Part shown: piece by piece, positions 26,421-34,641 of the stretch | Numbering within the stretch: position 1 is the first letter of the stretch | Layout: every line of letters begins with the position of its first letter | Origin: JBCBWG01 sp036804185 | GTDB lineage: Bacteria > Pseudomonadota > Alphaproteobacteria > Rhizobiales > Hyphomicrobiaceae | Reading direction: 5' to 3' | Assembly (NCBI GenBank): GCA_050330095.1 | Contig: JBHJOC010000002.1 | Coordinates: forward strand, 1-42,353 | Length of the DNA: 42,353 bases | The notes under the pieces: model-generated | What the model was told of the DNA's origin: nothing | What the model saw: only the letters and a program-made list of their open reading frames with translations | Database searches by the model: none | Translations under genes and position numbers: made by a program

Positions 26421-26545
26421 GTTCTGGTCCTCTCTAGCCGCACGCTTGGGGCGGCGAGTTTTGGTGCCCCAAGAGGCTGTTCCGGTTCTGACATTTGCCT
26501 CCCGGCTGAGCCCGGTTCCCAGCAAATGTCCGAACCATCGCGACG

Positions 26546-26617
26546 AGTGTTGCGTCACGAACGCTTGGTCCCGGTCCAGGCCGCGAACGGGTACCAAGCA
26601 CCAGTGATGCACCACAC
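26546..26617 (+). repeat. inverted-repeat element of about 70 nt, copy A
   Basis: The left arm (26547-26568) and right arm (26594-26617) pair imperfectly, sharing GTGT, TCAC and GCTTGG blocks. The first 25 nt match 28546-28570 at 22 of 25 positions, in the same orientation. Confidence 0.5.
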
Positions 26618-26660
26618 GTCTGCCTGGGAACTGCGCCAGTGTGATCCAAGCGCCGGAATG

Positions 26661-26740
26661 GCATACAATCGGATCGGCACCGAAGCTGCCAGCGCACGAC
26701 GCCTCATTGGCCGATGCTTGTATACAATGGAATACAATCG
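26661..26740 (+). promoter_or_regulatory. GntR-like operator candidates
   Basis: The perfect 10-nt palindrome TTGTATACAA is at 26718-26727. ATACAATCG occurs at 26662-26670 and again at 26732-26740. TTGTATACAA is the kind of site bound by FadR/VanR-subgroup GntR repressors. The palindrome lies about 30 nt before the glycerate kinase start, a position suited to repression. No GntR gene is in the window. Confidence 0.4.
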
Positions 26741-26756
26741 AGGAAGCTGCAACGCG

Positions 26757-28046
26757 ATGACGTCCACGACAGTATCCGACCTGCGACACGTCCTTTGTGC
26801 CATGTTCGACGCAGCCGTTGCAGCCGCCGATCCGATGACCTGTCTTGCACGGCATCTGCCCGATCGGCCGACTGGGCGCACGGTGGTGATCGGGGCGGGC
26901 AAGGCTGCAGCCCGGATGGCGGCGGCCGTGGAGCAAGCCTGGCCAAGAACGGGAGGCGGCCAGATCGAGGGGCTGGTTGTGACACGGTATGGTCACGTCG
27001 CGACGACGGAGCGCATCGAGGTCATCGAAGCGGCCCATCCGGTGCCGGACCTCGCGGGCCTCGCCGCTGCTGCGCGGATCCTGGAGCTTGCCCGCTCAGC
27101 CGGACCGGATGACTTGGTGCTGTGCCTCATGTCCGGCGGTGCCTCGGCATTGCTGGCTCTGCCAGCTGAAGGACTGACGCTCGACGATAAGCAGGAGGTC
27201 AACCGCGCGCTGCTCAAATCTGGCGCGACCATCGGCGAGATGAACGCAGTCAGAAAGCACCTCTCTCGCATCAAGGGCGGACGGCTCGCGGCCGCAGCCC
27301 ATCCCGCGCGCTTGATCACGCTTGCAATATCGGATGTTCCAGGGGATGCACCTGACGTGATCGGCTCGGGACCGACGGTGCCAGACCCCTCGACACGTCG
27401 CGATGCGATCGCGATCCTGGACAAGCACGGCATTGTGCCGCCAGCCGCAGTGCGCGCCCACCTCGGAGCCGACGACTGCGAGACGCCGAAACCGGGCGAT
27501 CCCGTGTTTGACGGAACCGAGTTCCGCCTCATCGCAGCTCCGCAAATCTCGCTGGAAGCCGCAGCGGCGGTGGCGCTGAACCATGGGCTTTGCCCCATCA
27601 TCCTCGGCGATGCGATCGAGGGCGAGGCGCGTGACGTCGCGCTCGTTCATGCTGGGATTGCAAAACAGGTTCGCCGTCACGGCCAGCCTCGGCCTGCGCC
27701 GGCAGTCATTCTCTCGGGAGGCGAGACCACGGTCACTGTTCGCGGCCGGGGTCGTGGCGGTCGCAATGCTGAATTCCTGCTGGCGCTTGCAATCGCCCTC
27801 GATGGGGCGCCTGGGATCGCGGCATTTGCAGGCGATACGGACGGCGTTGATGGTACGGAGGAGAACGCCGGCGCCATCCTCGTGCCCGATACGCTGGCGC
27901 GGGCTCGCGCGTCCGGGCTCGACGCTAAGGCGATGCTCGCAAACAATGACGGATATGGGTTCTTTGCAACCCTCGGCGATCTCGTCATCACCGGGCCGAC
28001 GCTGACGAATGTGAACGATTTTCGCGCGATCATCGTGCTGCCGTGA
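26757..28046 (+). CDS. glycerate 2-kinase, MOFRL family
   Basis: 429 residues. The ATG at 26757 has AGGAAG 10 nt upstream; an in-frame ATG at 26727 and a very long open frame back to 24816 are rejected. Phosphorylates D-glycerate to 2-phosphoglycerate, feeding central metabolism from glyoxylate, hydroxypyruvate or the serine cycle. Family motifs: LCLMSGGASALLALP, NAVRKHLSRIKGGRLA, SDVPGDAPDVIGSGPT, then the C-terminal MOFRL domain with LSGGETTV, GRGGRNAEFLLALAI and FAGDTDGVDGTEENAGA. The upstream palindrome suggests GntR-type control. The neighbouring hydroxylase may share that control. Usual names are gckA or ttuD, which I cannot choose between. Confidence 0.93.
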   Translation: MTSTTVSDLRHVLCAMFDAAVAAADPMTCLARHLPDRPTGRTVVIGAGKAAARMAAAVEQAWPRTGGGQIEGLVVTRYGHVATTERIEVIEAAHPVPDLAGLAAAARILELARSAGPDDLVLCLMSGGASALLALPAEGLTLDDKQEVNRALLKSGATIGEMNAVRKHLSRIKGGRLAAAAHPARLITLAISDVPGDAPDVIGSGPTVPDPSTRRDAIAILDKHGIVPPAAVRAHLGADDCETPKPGDPVFDGTEFRLIAAPQISLEAAAAVALNHGLCPIILGDAIEGEARDVALVHAGIAKQVRRHGQPRPAPAVILSGGETTVTVRGRGRGGRNAEFLLALAIALDGAPGIAAFAGDTDGVDGTEENAGAILVPDTLARARASGLDAKAMLANNDGYGFFATLGDLVITGPTLTNVNDFRAIIVLP

Positions 28047-28135
28047 CTTGGCGCGAGCCAATTTCGATCACGGGCCGCATTCGCGGGGGCAGGATGATCT
28101 TGCCTCAGTCTGAGCCTGAGAGGAGCCCTGCGATC

Positions 28136-28528
28136 ATGAACATCGGTGAAGCGGCCAGACGCAGCGGATTGCCGGTCAAAACCGTTCGATATTACGCAGA
28201 TATTGCTCTTGTCGCGCCGCCCAGGCGATCGGACAGCGGGTATCGCCATTACGATGCCGAAGACGTCGCGCGGCTGGTGTTCGTCAGGCGCGCGCGGGCC
28301 TTCGGTTTCTCGATCGATAACTGCCGCGAGTTGCTAAGCCTCTACGACGACGAACAACGCTCTGCCGCTGAGGTCAAAGAGATTGCTCTCCGCCATCTTG
28401 CCGACCTCGACGTGAAGCTCGCCGAACTCCACGCTTTGCGCGATGGCCTTGCACGGCTCGTGGCTGCATGCGCTGGCGACCAGCGGCGTGAGTGCCCGAT
28501 CCTCGAGGGGCTTGCAACGGGACGCTGA
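28136..28528 (+). CDS. cueR: CueR/HmrR-type copper-responsive MerR regulator
   Basis: 130 residues from the ATG at 28136, with AGGAG upstream. The winged-helix N-terminus reads MNIGEAARRSGLPVKTVRYYADIALV, followed by a dimerisation helix. The metal loop carries C112 and C120 with CPILEGLA after it, the spacing and context of the Cu(I)-binding loop of CueR. It should activate copper export genes by untwisting a promoter with an overlong spacer, but no copper ATPase, chaperone or oxidase is in the window, so its target is elsewhere. It starts 90 nt after glycerate kinase. Confidence 0.92.
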   Translation: MNIGEAARRSGLPVKTVRYYADIALVAPPRRSDSGYRHYDAEDVARLVFVRRARAFGFSIDNCRELLSLYDDEQRSAAEVKEIALRHLADLDVKLAELHALRDGLARLVAACAGDQRRECPILEGLATGR

Positions 28529-28545
28529 AGTTCGGCAGACCTTCT

Positions 28546-28619
28546 AGTGTTGCGTCACTCACGCTTGATCTCCACCTTCTGCAGTCTCGCCTGCCAAGCG
28601 TTAGCGGCAAAAGCAACAC
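28546..28619 (+). repeat. inverted-repeat element of about 70 nt, copy B
   Basis: GTGTTGC (28547-28553) pairs with GCAACAC (28613-28619), and ACGCTTG (28561-28567) with CAAGCGT (28595-28601). It begins 18 nt past the cueR stop. The first 25 nt match copy A exactly 2000 nt upstream. Confidence 0.5.
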
Positions 28620-28818
28620 GAGAAACATGAAGTTGCTCGTGTTGCCAGTGCCTCCGAACCTGGTCAATCGGGTGCTGCAAAGGGAACCAAGTGTCGGAGA
28701 CGGAACACGCGGGCGATGGCCGAGACGTCCGCTGGATCGTTTTCGGCCGGGTGCAGAGGCGGACTTCTCGGTCTCACTCACACGAGGCTATTGAATTTTC
28801 TAGTACGCGCTTTCAACG

Positions 28819-28986
28819 CGCTTTCCGGCGTTCGCCTGTCACCCTCGTCGGGCGCCGAAACGAACTGCGGAAAGCAAAGGGTACGAGCAAAAATTTGGAT
28901 CTCGTACCGCTTTTCATTCAGAAGTTCCTGGAATGCGGGGGGTGCGGAACGTGTCGGGGCTTCTGATCGGCGGTACGAGTGGCCCG
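28819..28986 (+). repeat. dispersed element of about 170 nt, copy 2, with conserved hairpin
   Basis: In opposite orientation to copy 1. The inner stem GGTACGA (28880-28886) / TCGTACC (28902-28908) is identical. The outer stem CGGAAAG (28868-28874) / 28910-28916 keeps six of seven pairs, one of them a G-T wobble. The loop differs but keeps TTGGATC before the second arm. Confidence 0.7.
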
Positions 28987-29111
28987 TCGCGCCTCAATCG
29001 CTCGACTGACCGGAACCGCTGACGATTGAGGCGAGGCATGAAGATAACTTGTAAATTCAATGGCTTAGCGTTGCGATGGCGCGCGGGGCCCGACCCGCTG
29101 CGCCGTCACCC

Positions 29112-29387
29112 TTAAAGGTCCCCGAGCTTCATGTCAGGGCTGTAGGTCTTGCCATCGACCAGTTTGACCACGGCTTGGCCGCACCGCATCGTGCCTGTTG
29201 CAGGGTCGTGGGCATAGGTCGGCGCGCCGTGCAGCTCCCAGCCAGCAGCAAGTGCGGCCGTAACCTTGTGACAGAAGCTCGCGTCGTCAGGCCCGGTCAG
29301 GAACCGATAGGCCAGCATCGGCTTGTCATTGCGGATCTCGAACACGCGAACCTCCGGTGATCGTTGGTGCCGGGTCGGCTGTCTCAT
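29112..29387 (-). CDS. DUF1737 family protein
   Basis: 91 residues. The ATG at 29387 overlaps the SDR stop as ATGA, which supports this start. A later ATG (29318) would give the shorter, more typical family opening MLAYRFLTGPDD. Conserved-looking features are YRFLTGPDDASFCHKVT, GWELHGAPTYAHD and MRCGQAVVKLV. The family is small, cytoplasmic, common in alphaproteobacteria and of unknown function. Translational coupling to the SDR gene suggests a shared role. Confidence 0.8.
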   Translation of the reverse strand: MRQPTRHQRSPEVRVFEIRNDKPMLAYRFLTGPDDASFCHKVTAALAAGWELHGAPTYAHDPATGTMRCGQAVVKLVDGKTYSPDMKLGDL

Positions 29388-30130
29388 CGGCCGCCCGAGA
29401 TATCGAGCGTGCTCATGGTCACGTAGCTAGCACGATCCGACAGGAGCCAGATCACGGTTTCGGCGACCTCCTCAGCCGAACCTGCCCGCCCCATGGGAAC
29501 CGTCGGCCCGATTTTCTTGACCCTGTCGGGCACGCCCATGACGTCGTGAATCTCGGTATCGATGATGCCGGGCCTGACGCCGTTGACGCGGATGCCATAG
29601 GGTGCAACCTCGAGGGCAAGACCATGCGTAAACGTATCAATCGCACCTTTCGAGGCACCGTATGCGAGTTGGTTGCCGATGCCGCCAAGGCGCGCCGCAG
29701 CGGAACTCATGTTGACAATCGCGCCGCCCCTGCCGCCGTGTTTTGTCGACATGCGCCTGATGGCCTCGCGGGCGCAGAGGAACTGGCTCGTGATGTTGAC
29801 CCGCCACATCTGTTCGAGTTCGCCGACGGCATAATCTTCGATGGGTTTGGCAAGCATCGCGATGCCAGCGTTGTTGAACAGTGCCGTGAGCGTTCCGAGC
29901 TGGCGATCGGTCTCTGCGAACAGGCGCGTCGCCCCCTCTTCGGTGGAGACGTCGGCCTGGATCGCGACGGCGGTTCCGCCTGCGGCCCGGATCTCGGCGA
30001 CCACCGCCTCAGCGCGATCCGGGCTCGCGTTATAGTTGACCGCGACCTTATACCCGTCGCGCGCGCCGATCTTTGCCGCGGCCGCGCCAATGCCACGCGA
30101 CCCTCCAGTGACGACCAGAACCCGTTCCAT
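29384..30130 (-). CDS. SDR family NAD(P)-dependent oxidoreductase
   Basis: 248 residues; the ATG at 30130 follows GGGGAAAC. Classical short-chain dehydrogenase: cofactor motif TGGSRGIG (8-15), NNAG (86-89), catalytic S142/S143, Y157 and K161 (YGASK), and the RPGIIDTEIH segment after beta-6. Asn32-Tyr-Asn after beta-2 does not decide between NAD and NADP. The substrate is unknown; the overall shape is close to 3-oxoacyl-ACP reductase/glucose dehydrogenase-like SDRs. Divergent from the threonine aldolase gene. Confidence 0.92.
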   Translation of the reverse strand: MERVLVVTGGSRGIGAAAAKIGARDGYKVAVNYNASPDRAEAVVAEIRAAGGTAVAIQADVSTEEGATRLFAETDRQLGTLTALFNNAGIAMLAKPIEDYAVGELEQMWRVNITSQFLCAREAIRRMSTKHGGRGGAIVNMSSAAARLGGIGNQLAYGASKGAIDTFTHGLALEVAPYGIRVNGVRPGIIDTEIHDVMGVPDRVKKIGPTVPMGRAGSAEEVAETVIWLLSDRASYVTMSTLDISGGR

Positions 30131-30259
30131 CGTTTCCCCATTTCAGTGTTTGTTGCCTTGCCATCGACTGTGGCCCGATGCGAGCCTTCATGGCAACGGG
30201 TGTGCGCTGCTGCCATCCGGTCATGAGGCGGTCGCTGATCGGCCGCGCGCGGAGGGGCC

Positions 30260-31291
30260 ATGGCCGAAATCACTCACAATTTTTATTCGGACACCCAGAC
30301 CAAGCCGACGCTTGCGATGCGCGAGGCGATCCTTGAGGCCGAAGTCGGCGACGAGCAGTCGGATGCTGACCCGACGACGCTGGCGTTGTGCGCCCGGGTT
30401 GCAGCCCTTCTCGGCAAGGAGTCCGCGGTTTTCCTGCCTTCGGGCACGATGTGCAACGAGATCGCGATCAACGTGCAATGTCGTCCCGGTGACGAGGTGA
30501 TTGCGGCGCGCAATGCCCATATCATTGGTTTCGAGGCCGGGGGACCAGCCGCACTGTCGGGGGTGGTGCTCCATCCGATCGACTGCGCCCGTGGCATCTT
30601 CGGGGCAGATGACGTTGCCAGCGCCGTGCGCCCGCGCTCGCGCTACGCTCCAACATCTCGGCTCGTCTCGGTCGAGCAGACCGTCAATATGGGTGGGGGC
30701 GCCGTGTGGCGCGTCGAAGAACTTCAGGCCGTTGCAGCGGCGGCCAAGGCGCACGGGCTTCTGACCCACATGGACGGCGCGCGGCTCATGAATGCGGTGG
30801 TTGCCAGCGGTGTGCCCGCTGGCGAGCACGCGCGCGGCTTCGACAGCATCTGGATCGACTTCACCAAGGGCCTCGGCGCACCGATCGGCGCCGTGCTTGC
30901 TGGCAGTTCGCAGTTCATCGCCGATGCCTGGCGGGTCAAGCAGCGCTGGGGCGGTGCGATGCGACAGTCCGGCATCGCTGCTGCCATGTGCCTTCACGCG
31001 CTCGATCATCACGTTGAGCGTCTGGCTGACGATCACGCGCGCGCGCACCGGATCGCATGCGCGCTCGAGGGCTTTCGTGACGTTGCGCAGGTGCTGCCGA
31101 CCGAGACGAATATTGTGATCTTTGATACCGCCCCGGCGGTTCCTGCTGCCAAGGTTGTTGCCGTTGCTGAGGCGCACGGCGTGCGCATTCTCGCGCTCGG
31201 GCCCCACCGGATCAGGATCGTCACGCATCTCGACGTTGACGATAGCGCCGAAGCTGCAGTGATTGCCGCGCTCGCAGCAGCGTTGGACTGA
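30260..31291 (+). CDS. ltaE: low-specificity L-threonine aldolase
   Basis: 343 residues; GGAGGGGCC precedes the ATG. A PLP enzyme that cleaves L-threonine or allo-threonine to glycine and acetaldehyde. Family marks: an early YSDTQTKPT, GDEQSDADPT, FLPSGTMCN, HMDGARLMNA and the Schiff-base lysine K203 in IDFTKGLGAPIGAVL. The length is normal. The gene faces away from the SDR gene across 129 nt, with promoters presumably between them. Confidence 0.94.
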   Translation: MAEITHNFYSDTQTKPTLAMREAILEAEVGDEQSDADPTTLALCARVAALLGKESAVFLPSGTMCNEIAINVQCRPGDEVIAARNAHIIGFEAGGPAALSGVVLHPIDCARGIFGADDVASAVRPRSRYAPTSRLVSVEQTVNMGGGAVWRVEELQAVAAAAKAHGLLTHMDGARLMNAVVASGVPAGEHARGFDSIWIDFTKGLGAPIGAVLAGSSQFIADAWRVKQRWGGAMRQSGIAAAMCLHALDHHVERLADDHARAHRIACALEGFRDVAQVLPTETNIVIFDTAPAVPAAKVVAVAEAHGVRILALGPHRIRIVTHLDVDDSAEAAVIAALAAALD

Positions 31292-31347
31292 ACCGTCGCA
31301 GTTTGCGTGGCCGCCCAGTTGCCTCGGGACACTGTTCCCATTTGCTG

Positions 31348-31385
31348 AACGATCAAGTCGTGCTCTGGCACTTGAGTTGATCGTT
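31348..31385 (+). terminator. hairpin after ltaE
   Basis: AACGATCAA (31348-31356) pairs with TTGATCGTT (31377-31385), and inside it GTGC/GCAC closes a 4-nt loop. It lies 57 nt past the ltaE stop. The T-run after it is poor (TCGAG), so termination is plausible but not certain. Confidence 0.45.
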
Positions 31386-31435
31386 TCGAGCCTCGATCTC
31401 ACGGAGCGAACGCAGTCGTTGAAAGGAACGATCCG

Positions 31436-32356
31436 ATGAGCAGCTTGCCATGCGATGATCCGGTCCCGGGTGACGCGCAATCGTGTGCGCAGATTGAGCA
31501 AGTGATCGTGCCGCGCGCGCGCGATCTCGGGGGTTTCGAGGTTCGCCGCGCGCTCCCGTCCGTTGGGCGCAAGATGGTTGGCCCGTTCATCTTCTTCGAC
31601 CAGATGGGCCCCGCCGAATTTCTGCTCGAGAACGGGATCGACGTCCGGCCACATCCGCACATCGGGCTGTCGACCGTTACATATCTCTTCGAAGGCGAGA
31701 TCTTCCACCGCGACAGTCTCGGCACCGCGATCCCGATCCGTCCAGGGGCGGTCAACCTGATGACGTCGGGTCGCGGCATCGTGCACTCTGAGCGTGAGAC
31801 GAGCGAGGCTCGCCAGCAGCCGAGGCGGCTGTTCGGGATCCAGGCCTGGGCGGCCCTGCCGAAATCGCACGAGGAGCAGGCGCCCGAATTCGTCCATCAT
31901 GGCGAGGCTGAGCTTCCGCGGATCGTCGGCGAGGGCAAGCGCGTGCGCCTGATCCTCGGGTCGCTCTATGGCCAGACGAGCCCTGCGGCGTTCCCGCATC
32001 CGACCTTTTACGCCGAGGCCGTCCTGGCGCCAGGCGCCGTCCTGCCGATCGATCCTGATTACGACGAGCGTGCGGTTTATATCGCCAGCGGCACAGTCGA
32101 CATCGCAGGCGACACCTTCAGCGAGGGCCAGTTGCTGATCTTCAGGCCGGGTGATCGGATCTCGATCCTCGCGGTGTCGAACGCCCGCCTGATGCTGCTC
32201 GGCGGCGAGCCGATGGATGGGCCGCGCCACATCTGGTGGAACTTCGTGTCGTCGTCCAAGGAACGCATCGAGCTTGCCAAGGAAGAGTGGCGGACCGGGC
32301 GCTTCGAGACGGTTCCGGGCGATGCCGAGGAATTCATCCCGCTGCCTGACCGTTGA
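31436..32356 (+). CDS. pirin family protein
   Basis: 306 residues; AAAGGAACG precedes the ATG. Double cupin fold of the pirin family: RPHPHIGLSTVTYLFEG supplies two metal-binding His, and GIVHSERE the further His and Glu. Bacterial pirins bind iron and some have quercetinase activity or bind pyruvate dehydrogenase; which applies here is unknown. It is followed 78 nt later by a PPOX-type flavoprotein, a pairing seen in many proteobacteria. Confidence 0.92.
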   Translation: MSSLPCDDPVPGDAQSCAQIEQVIVPRARDLGGFEVRRALPSVGRKMVGPFIFFDQMGPAEFLLENGIDVRPHPHIGLSTVTYLFEGEIFHRDSLGTAIPIRPGAVNLMTSGRGIVHSERETSEARQQPRRLFGIQAWAALPKSHEEQAPEFVHHGEAELPRIVGEGKRVRLILGSLYGQTSPAAFPHPTFYAEAVLAPGAVLPIDPDYDERAVYIASGTVDIAGDTFSEGQLLIFRPGDRISILAVSNARLMLLGGEPMDGPRHIWWNFVSSSKERIELAKEEWRTGRFETVPGDAEEFIPLPDR

Positions 32357-32434
32357 GATCGGGCACGCCGATCGAGTTCCGAGGCCGAGGTTCGAATACT
32401 TGTCGCACGCCCGCGGGCGAAGGAGTTTGGTGAG

Positions 32435-33064
32435 ATGGGGTATAAGTTCGCTGAGATCGCCTTTACGCCGCGCGTTAGAGCCGAGCAGGAGCGGGCCGGA
32501 AGCCGTGCGGCCTACGCCCGTCGCGAGGCCGGCGATGGCAATCCGCGTGACCGGTTCGGACCGGACGAGGCTGCCTTCATCGCCGCGCGCGACAGCTTCT
32601 ACCTTGCGAGCGTGAGCGAGACGGGCTGGCCTTATGTGCAGCACCGGGGCGGGACGCGCGGGTTCTTGCGTGTTCTTGACGACAAGACCCTCGGCTTTGC
32701 CGATTATGCCGGTAATCGGCAGTACGTGAGCCTTGGCAATATCCAAGGCGACGATCGCGTTAGCCTGTTTCTGATGGATTACGCCAATCGCGCCCGCATG
32801 AAGATCATGGGTCGCATGCGCGTGGTCGATATAGCCGATGCGTCGGCGATCGAACGTCTGACCACGCCCGATGCAACGGCGACAATCGAGCGCGGTTTCA
32901 TCATTTCCGTCGAGGCCTACGATTGGAACTGCTCGAAATTTATTACGGAGCGGTATTCGGAGGATGAAGTCCGCAAGGTCGTCTCTGCGATGAGTGACCG
33001 GATCGCGGAATTGGAGAGCGAAGTGCGCCGGTTGCGCGGCGTCTCGGAGGTCGAGGTCGATTGA
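32435..33064 (+). CDS. pyridoxamine 5'-phosphate oxidase-like flavoprotein
   Basis: 209 residues; AAGGAG lies upstream of the ATG. Split-barrel FMN-binding fold: FYLASVSETGWPYVQHRGG, then GFADYAGNRQYVSLGNI and RVSLFLMDYANRARMKIMGRMRVV. The C-terminal ~30 residues are a heptad-like helix (MSDRIAELESEVRRLRG), probably a coiled coil. It is not PdxH itself: the family's general redox members have unknown substrates. Its TGA overlaps the ATG of the next small gene. Confidence 0.88.
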   Translation: MGYKFAEIAFTPRVRAEQERAGSRAAYARREAGDGNPRDRFGPDEAAFIAARDSFYLASVSETGWPYVQHRGGTRGFLRVLDDKTLGFADYAGNRQYVSLGNIQGDDRVSLFLMDYANRARMKIMGRMRVVDIADASAIERLTTPDATATIERGFIISVEAYDWNCSKFITERYSEDEVRKVVSAMSDRIAELESEVRRLRGVSEVEVD

Positions 33065-33366
33065 TGATGTGGCGCAAAGCCGTTCAGTGCCTCGCCTTGT
33101 ATGTTGCGTCCGCGAGCCTCGCGGTTCCTGCGCTTGCGCAGCGCCTGCCCCACGATCCAGCTGCCACGGGCGCTGATCAGATGCGGCTCGACCGCGAGCG
33201 TCTCGTGCGCCAGCAGACGGAGCAACGCCGCGAGCGTGAGCGGGCGCTGCTGCGCGATCTCGAGACGGACCGGCGGAGCATGATTGAGCGTTCGGAGCGT
33301 GCCCGGTGCAGAACCTGCGAGCCGAAGACACCCAACGTAAGGCCGCCTGCGATCAACCGACCTTGA
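33064..33366 (+). CDS. small secreted, highly charged hypothetical protein
   Basis: 100 residues. The ATG at 33064 overlaps the preceding stop (TGATG); the adjacent ATG at 33067 is equally possible. A clear signal peptide (KAVQCLALYVASASLAVPALA-QR) is followed by an Arg/Glu-rich helical stretch and two cysteines in CRTC near the C-terminus. I do not recognise it. Its 3' end overlaps the convergent DsrE-like gene by 14 nt. Confidence 0.65.
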   Translation: MMWRKAVQCLALYVASASLAVPALAQRLPHDPAATGADQMRLDRERLVRQQTEQRRERERALLRDLETDRRSMIERSERARCRTCEPKTPNVRPPAINRP

Positions 33367-33871
33367 GATAGGCGTAGCCCTTGCCTTGGAGCTGGCCGAT
33401 CGCAGCAACGCCCGATCTGACGAGTTTCAGGTAGCTCTCGCCCCGGGCCTTTGAGAGATCAATCTCGAAGCGCTCGAACGTCAGCTGGCAGAGATAGACC
33501 TCGACCCCGTAGCTGGCCAGGCCGCGCATCCTTTGAAGCAGGTCCGGGTCGACGGGCGGGGAACTCTCCCAGGGCGTGCCCAGCAAGTCGCTCAGGTGAT
33601 ATTTGACGCCGCCACCATGCGCCACGATCACGATCTTGATTTCAAAGGGATCGAAATCGTAAGCGAGCAGGTGGTTGTTGATGTTGCTCAACATGGCGTC
33701 GTAGCGCCGATCGTCCGAGAAGTCGCAGTGGTAAAGGCACGACAGCGTCGCCTCTTGCGTCAGGTCATCGAGGTTCAGCGGGTCGGGTGCTGCATGCGCC
33801 GCCTGGGCGGCCAGCGCCCCCCCTCCGGCCAGAAGCCCGCCGATCAAATGCCTGCGATCGAGTATTGTCAT
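33353..33871 (-). CDS. exported DsrE-like protein
   Basis: 172 residues from the ATG at 33871 (GGGAGGC upstream). The N-terminus LDRRHLIGGLLAGGGALAAQAAHA is a signal peptide with a twin-arginine, possibly Tat-exported. The body has the DsrE/F-type pattern: NNHLLAYDFDPFEIKIVIVAHGGGVKYHL, then MRGLASYGVEVYLCQLTFER, where the Cys is at the place of the conserved cysteine in this fold. Family members transfer or bind sulfur in other bacteria; here the role is unproven. Downstream of marC on the same strand but separated by about 110 nt. Confidence 0.78.
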   Translation of the reverse strand: MTILDRRHLIGGLLAGGGALAAQAAHAAPDPLNLDDLTQEATLSCLYHCDFSDDRRYDAMLSNINNHLLAYDFDPFEIKIVIVAHGGGVKYHLSDLLGTPWESSPPVDPDLLQRMRGLASYGVEVYLCQLTFERFEIDLSKARGESYLKLVRSGVAAIGQLQGKGYAYLKVG

Positions 33872-33978
33872 CTTTGCCTCCCGCGTTTTGGGCCGAGGCA
33901 CGCGTGCCGTGCCGCACTGTTGCGGTGTCCAAGCTCTTCTGACGTCGGTCACCGCGCATCCCCTAAACGCGGCCCAGG

Positions 33979-34635
33979 TTATGAGCCGGCCGCTTGGGAT
34001 ACGAAACCTCGGACGCCATCGGCAATGAACTGAATGGCAAGTGCTGCGAGCAACAGGCCGAGCAGACGGGTCAGCACCAACCTCCCGATGACGCCGAGGA
34101 CGCGGGTCAGCGTATCAGCTGCGACAAAGCTCACAAGGCACATGAGCGAGACAGCGGCGATGACGCCGACGAGCGTGCCGAGTTTGACTGGATCGCTCCC
34201 TGCCTGTGCCGCGAGCAGGATCGCCGCCGTGATGGCCCCGGGGCCTGCCATCAAAGGGATTGCAAGGGGGAAGGCTGCAATCTCACGCGCCTTCAGGGCG
34301 TGATCCACGTCGATCTGTTGAGCTGCAACGCGCCGGCGGGTCTGGCGCAGCTCGAACACCATTTCGAAGCCGACATAGAACAGCAACAGTCCGCCCGCGA
34401 TCCTGAAGGCATAGATCTCTATCCCAAGCGCGCCGAGCAAACGTTCGCCGATGAGCGCAAACGTGGTCAGGATCACGAACGCGAGAGCGGTGGCGATCAG
34501 CGCCGCCTTGCGCCGCTCACGCGCGGGCAGGTCTCCCGCGAGGCCCGAGAAGATCGGGGCGAGGCCAAGCGGATCGACGGCGACGACAAGTGTCGTCAGG
34601 GCCGCAACCAGAAATGCAGTGTCGAGCGTGGCCAC
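33979..34635 (-). CDS. MarC family integral membrane protein
   Basis: 218 residues with about six membrane segments. Family features: an early TTLVVAVDPLGLAPIF and IPLMAGPGAITAAIL in the middle. The function of MarC proteins is unknown; the name comes from the mar locus, and resistance roles have not been confirmed. Its start is 6 nt after the sseA stop, so the two are one transcription unit. Confidence 0.92.
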   Translation of the reverse strand: MATLDTAFLVAALTTLVVAVDPLGLAPIFSGLAGDLPARERRKAALIATALAFVILTTFALIGERLLGALGIEIYAFRIAGGLLLFYVGFEMVFELRQTRRRVAAQQIDVDHALKAREIAAFPLAIPLMAGPGAITAAILLAAQAGSDPVKLGTLVGVIAAVSLMCLVSFVAADTLTRVLGVIGRLVLTRLLGLLLAALAIQFIADGVRGFVSQAAGS

Positions 34636-34641
34636 GCTGCA

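Larger units (their letters stand above)
26421..26756. other. divergent promoter region, hydroxylase / glycerate kinase
   Basis: 336 nt between two divergent starts. It holds one copy of an inverted-repeat element (26546-26617) and, nearer the glycerate kinase start, the palindrome and half-sites listed separately. Confidence 0.55.
28529..29111. other. intergenic region with two structured elements
   Basis: About 580 nt between cueR and the end of the DUF1737 gene. It contains the second inverted-repeat element (28546-28619) and the second copy of the 170-nt element (28819-28986). Short frames inside lack ribosome-binding sites and look non-coding. Confidence 0.55.

Noticed and set aside
24816..26756. 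Long plus-strand open frame running into glycerate kinase
   Set aside because: It is antisense to the molybdenum hydroxylase gene, shows no family features, and the kinase has its own ribosome-binding site and ATG at 26757.
30221..33331. Minus-strand frame of over 1000 codons
   Set aside because: It is the shadow of ltaE, pirin and PPOX genes; high GC leaves opposite frames open. The translation is Arg/His/Asp-rich without motifs.
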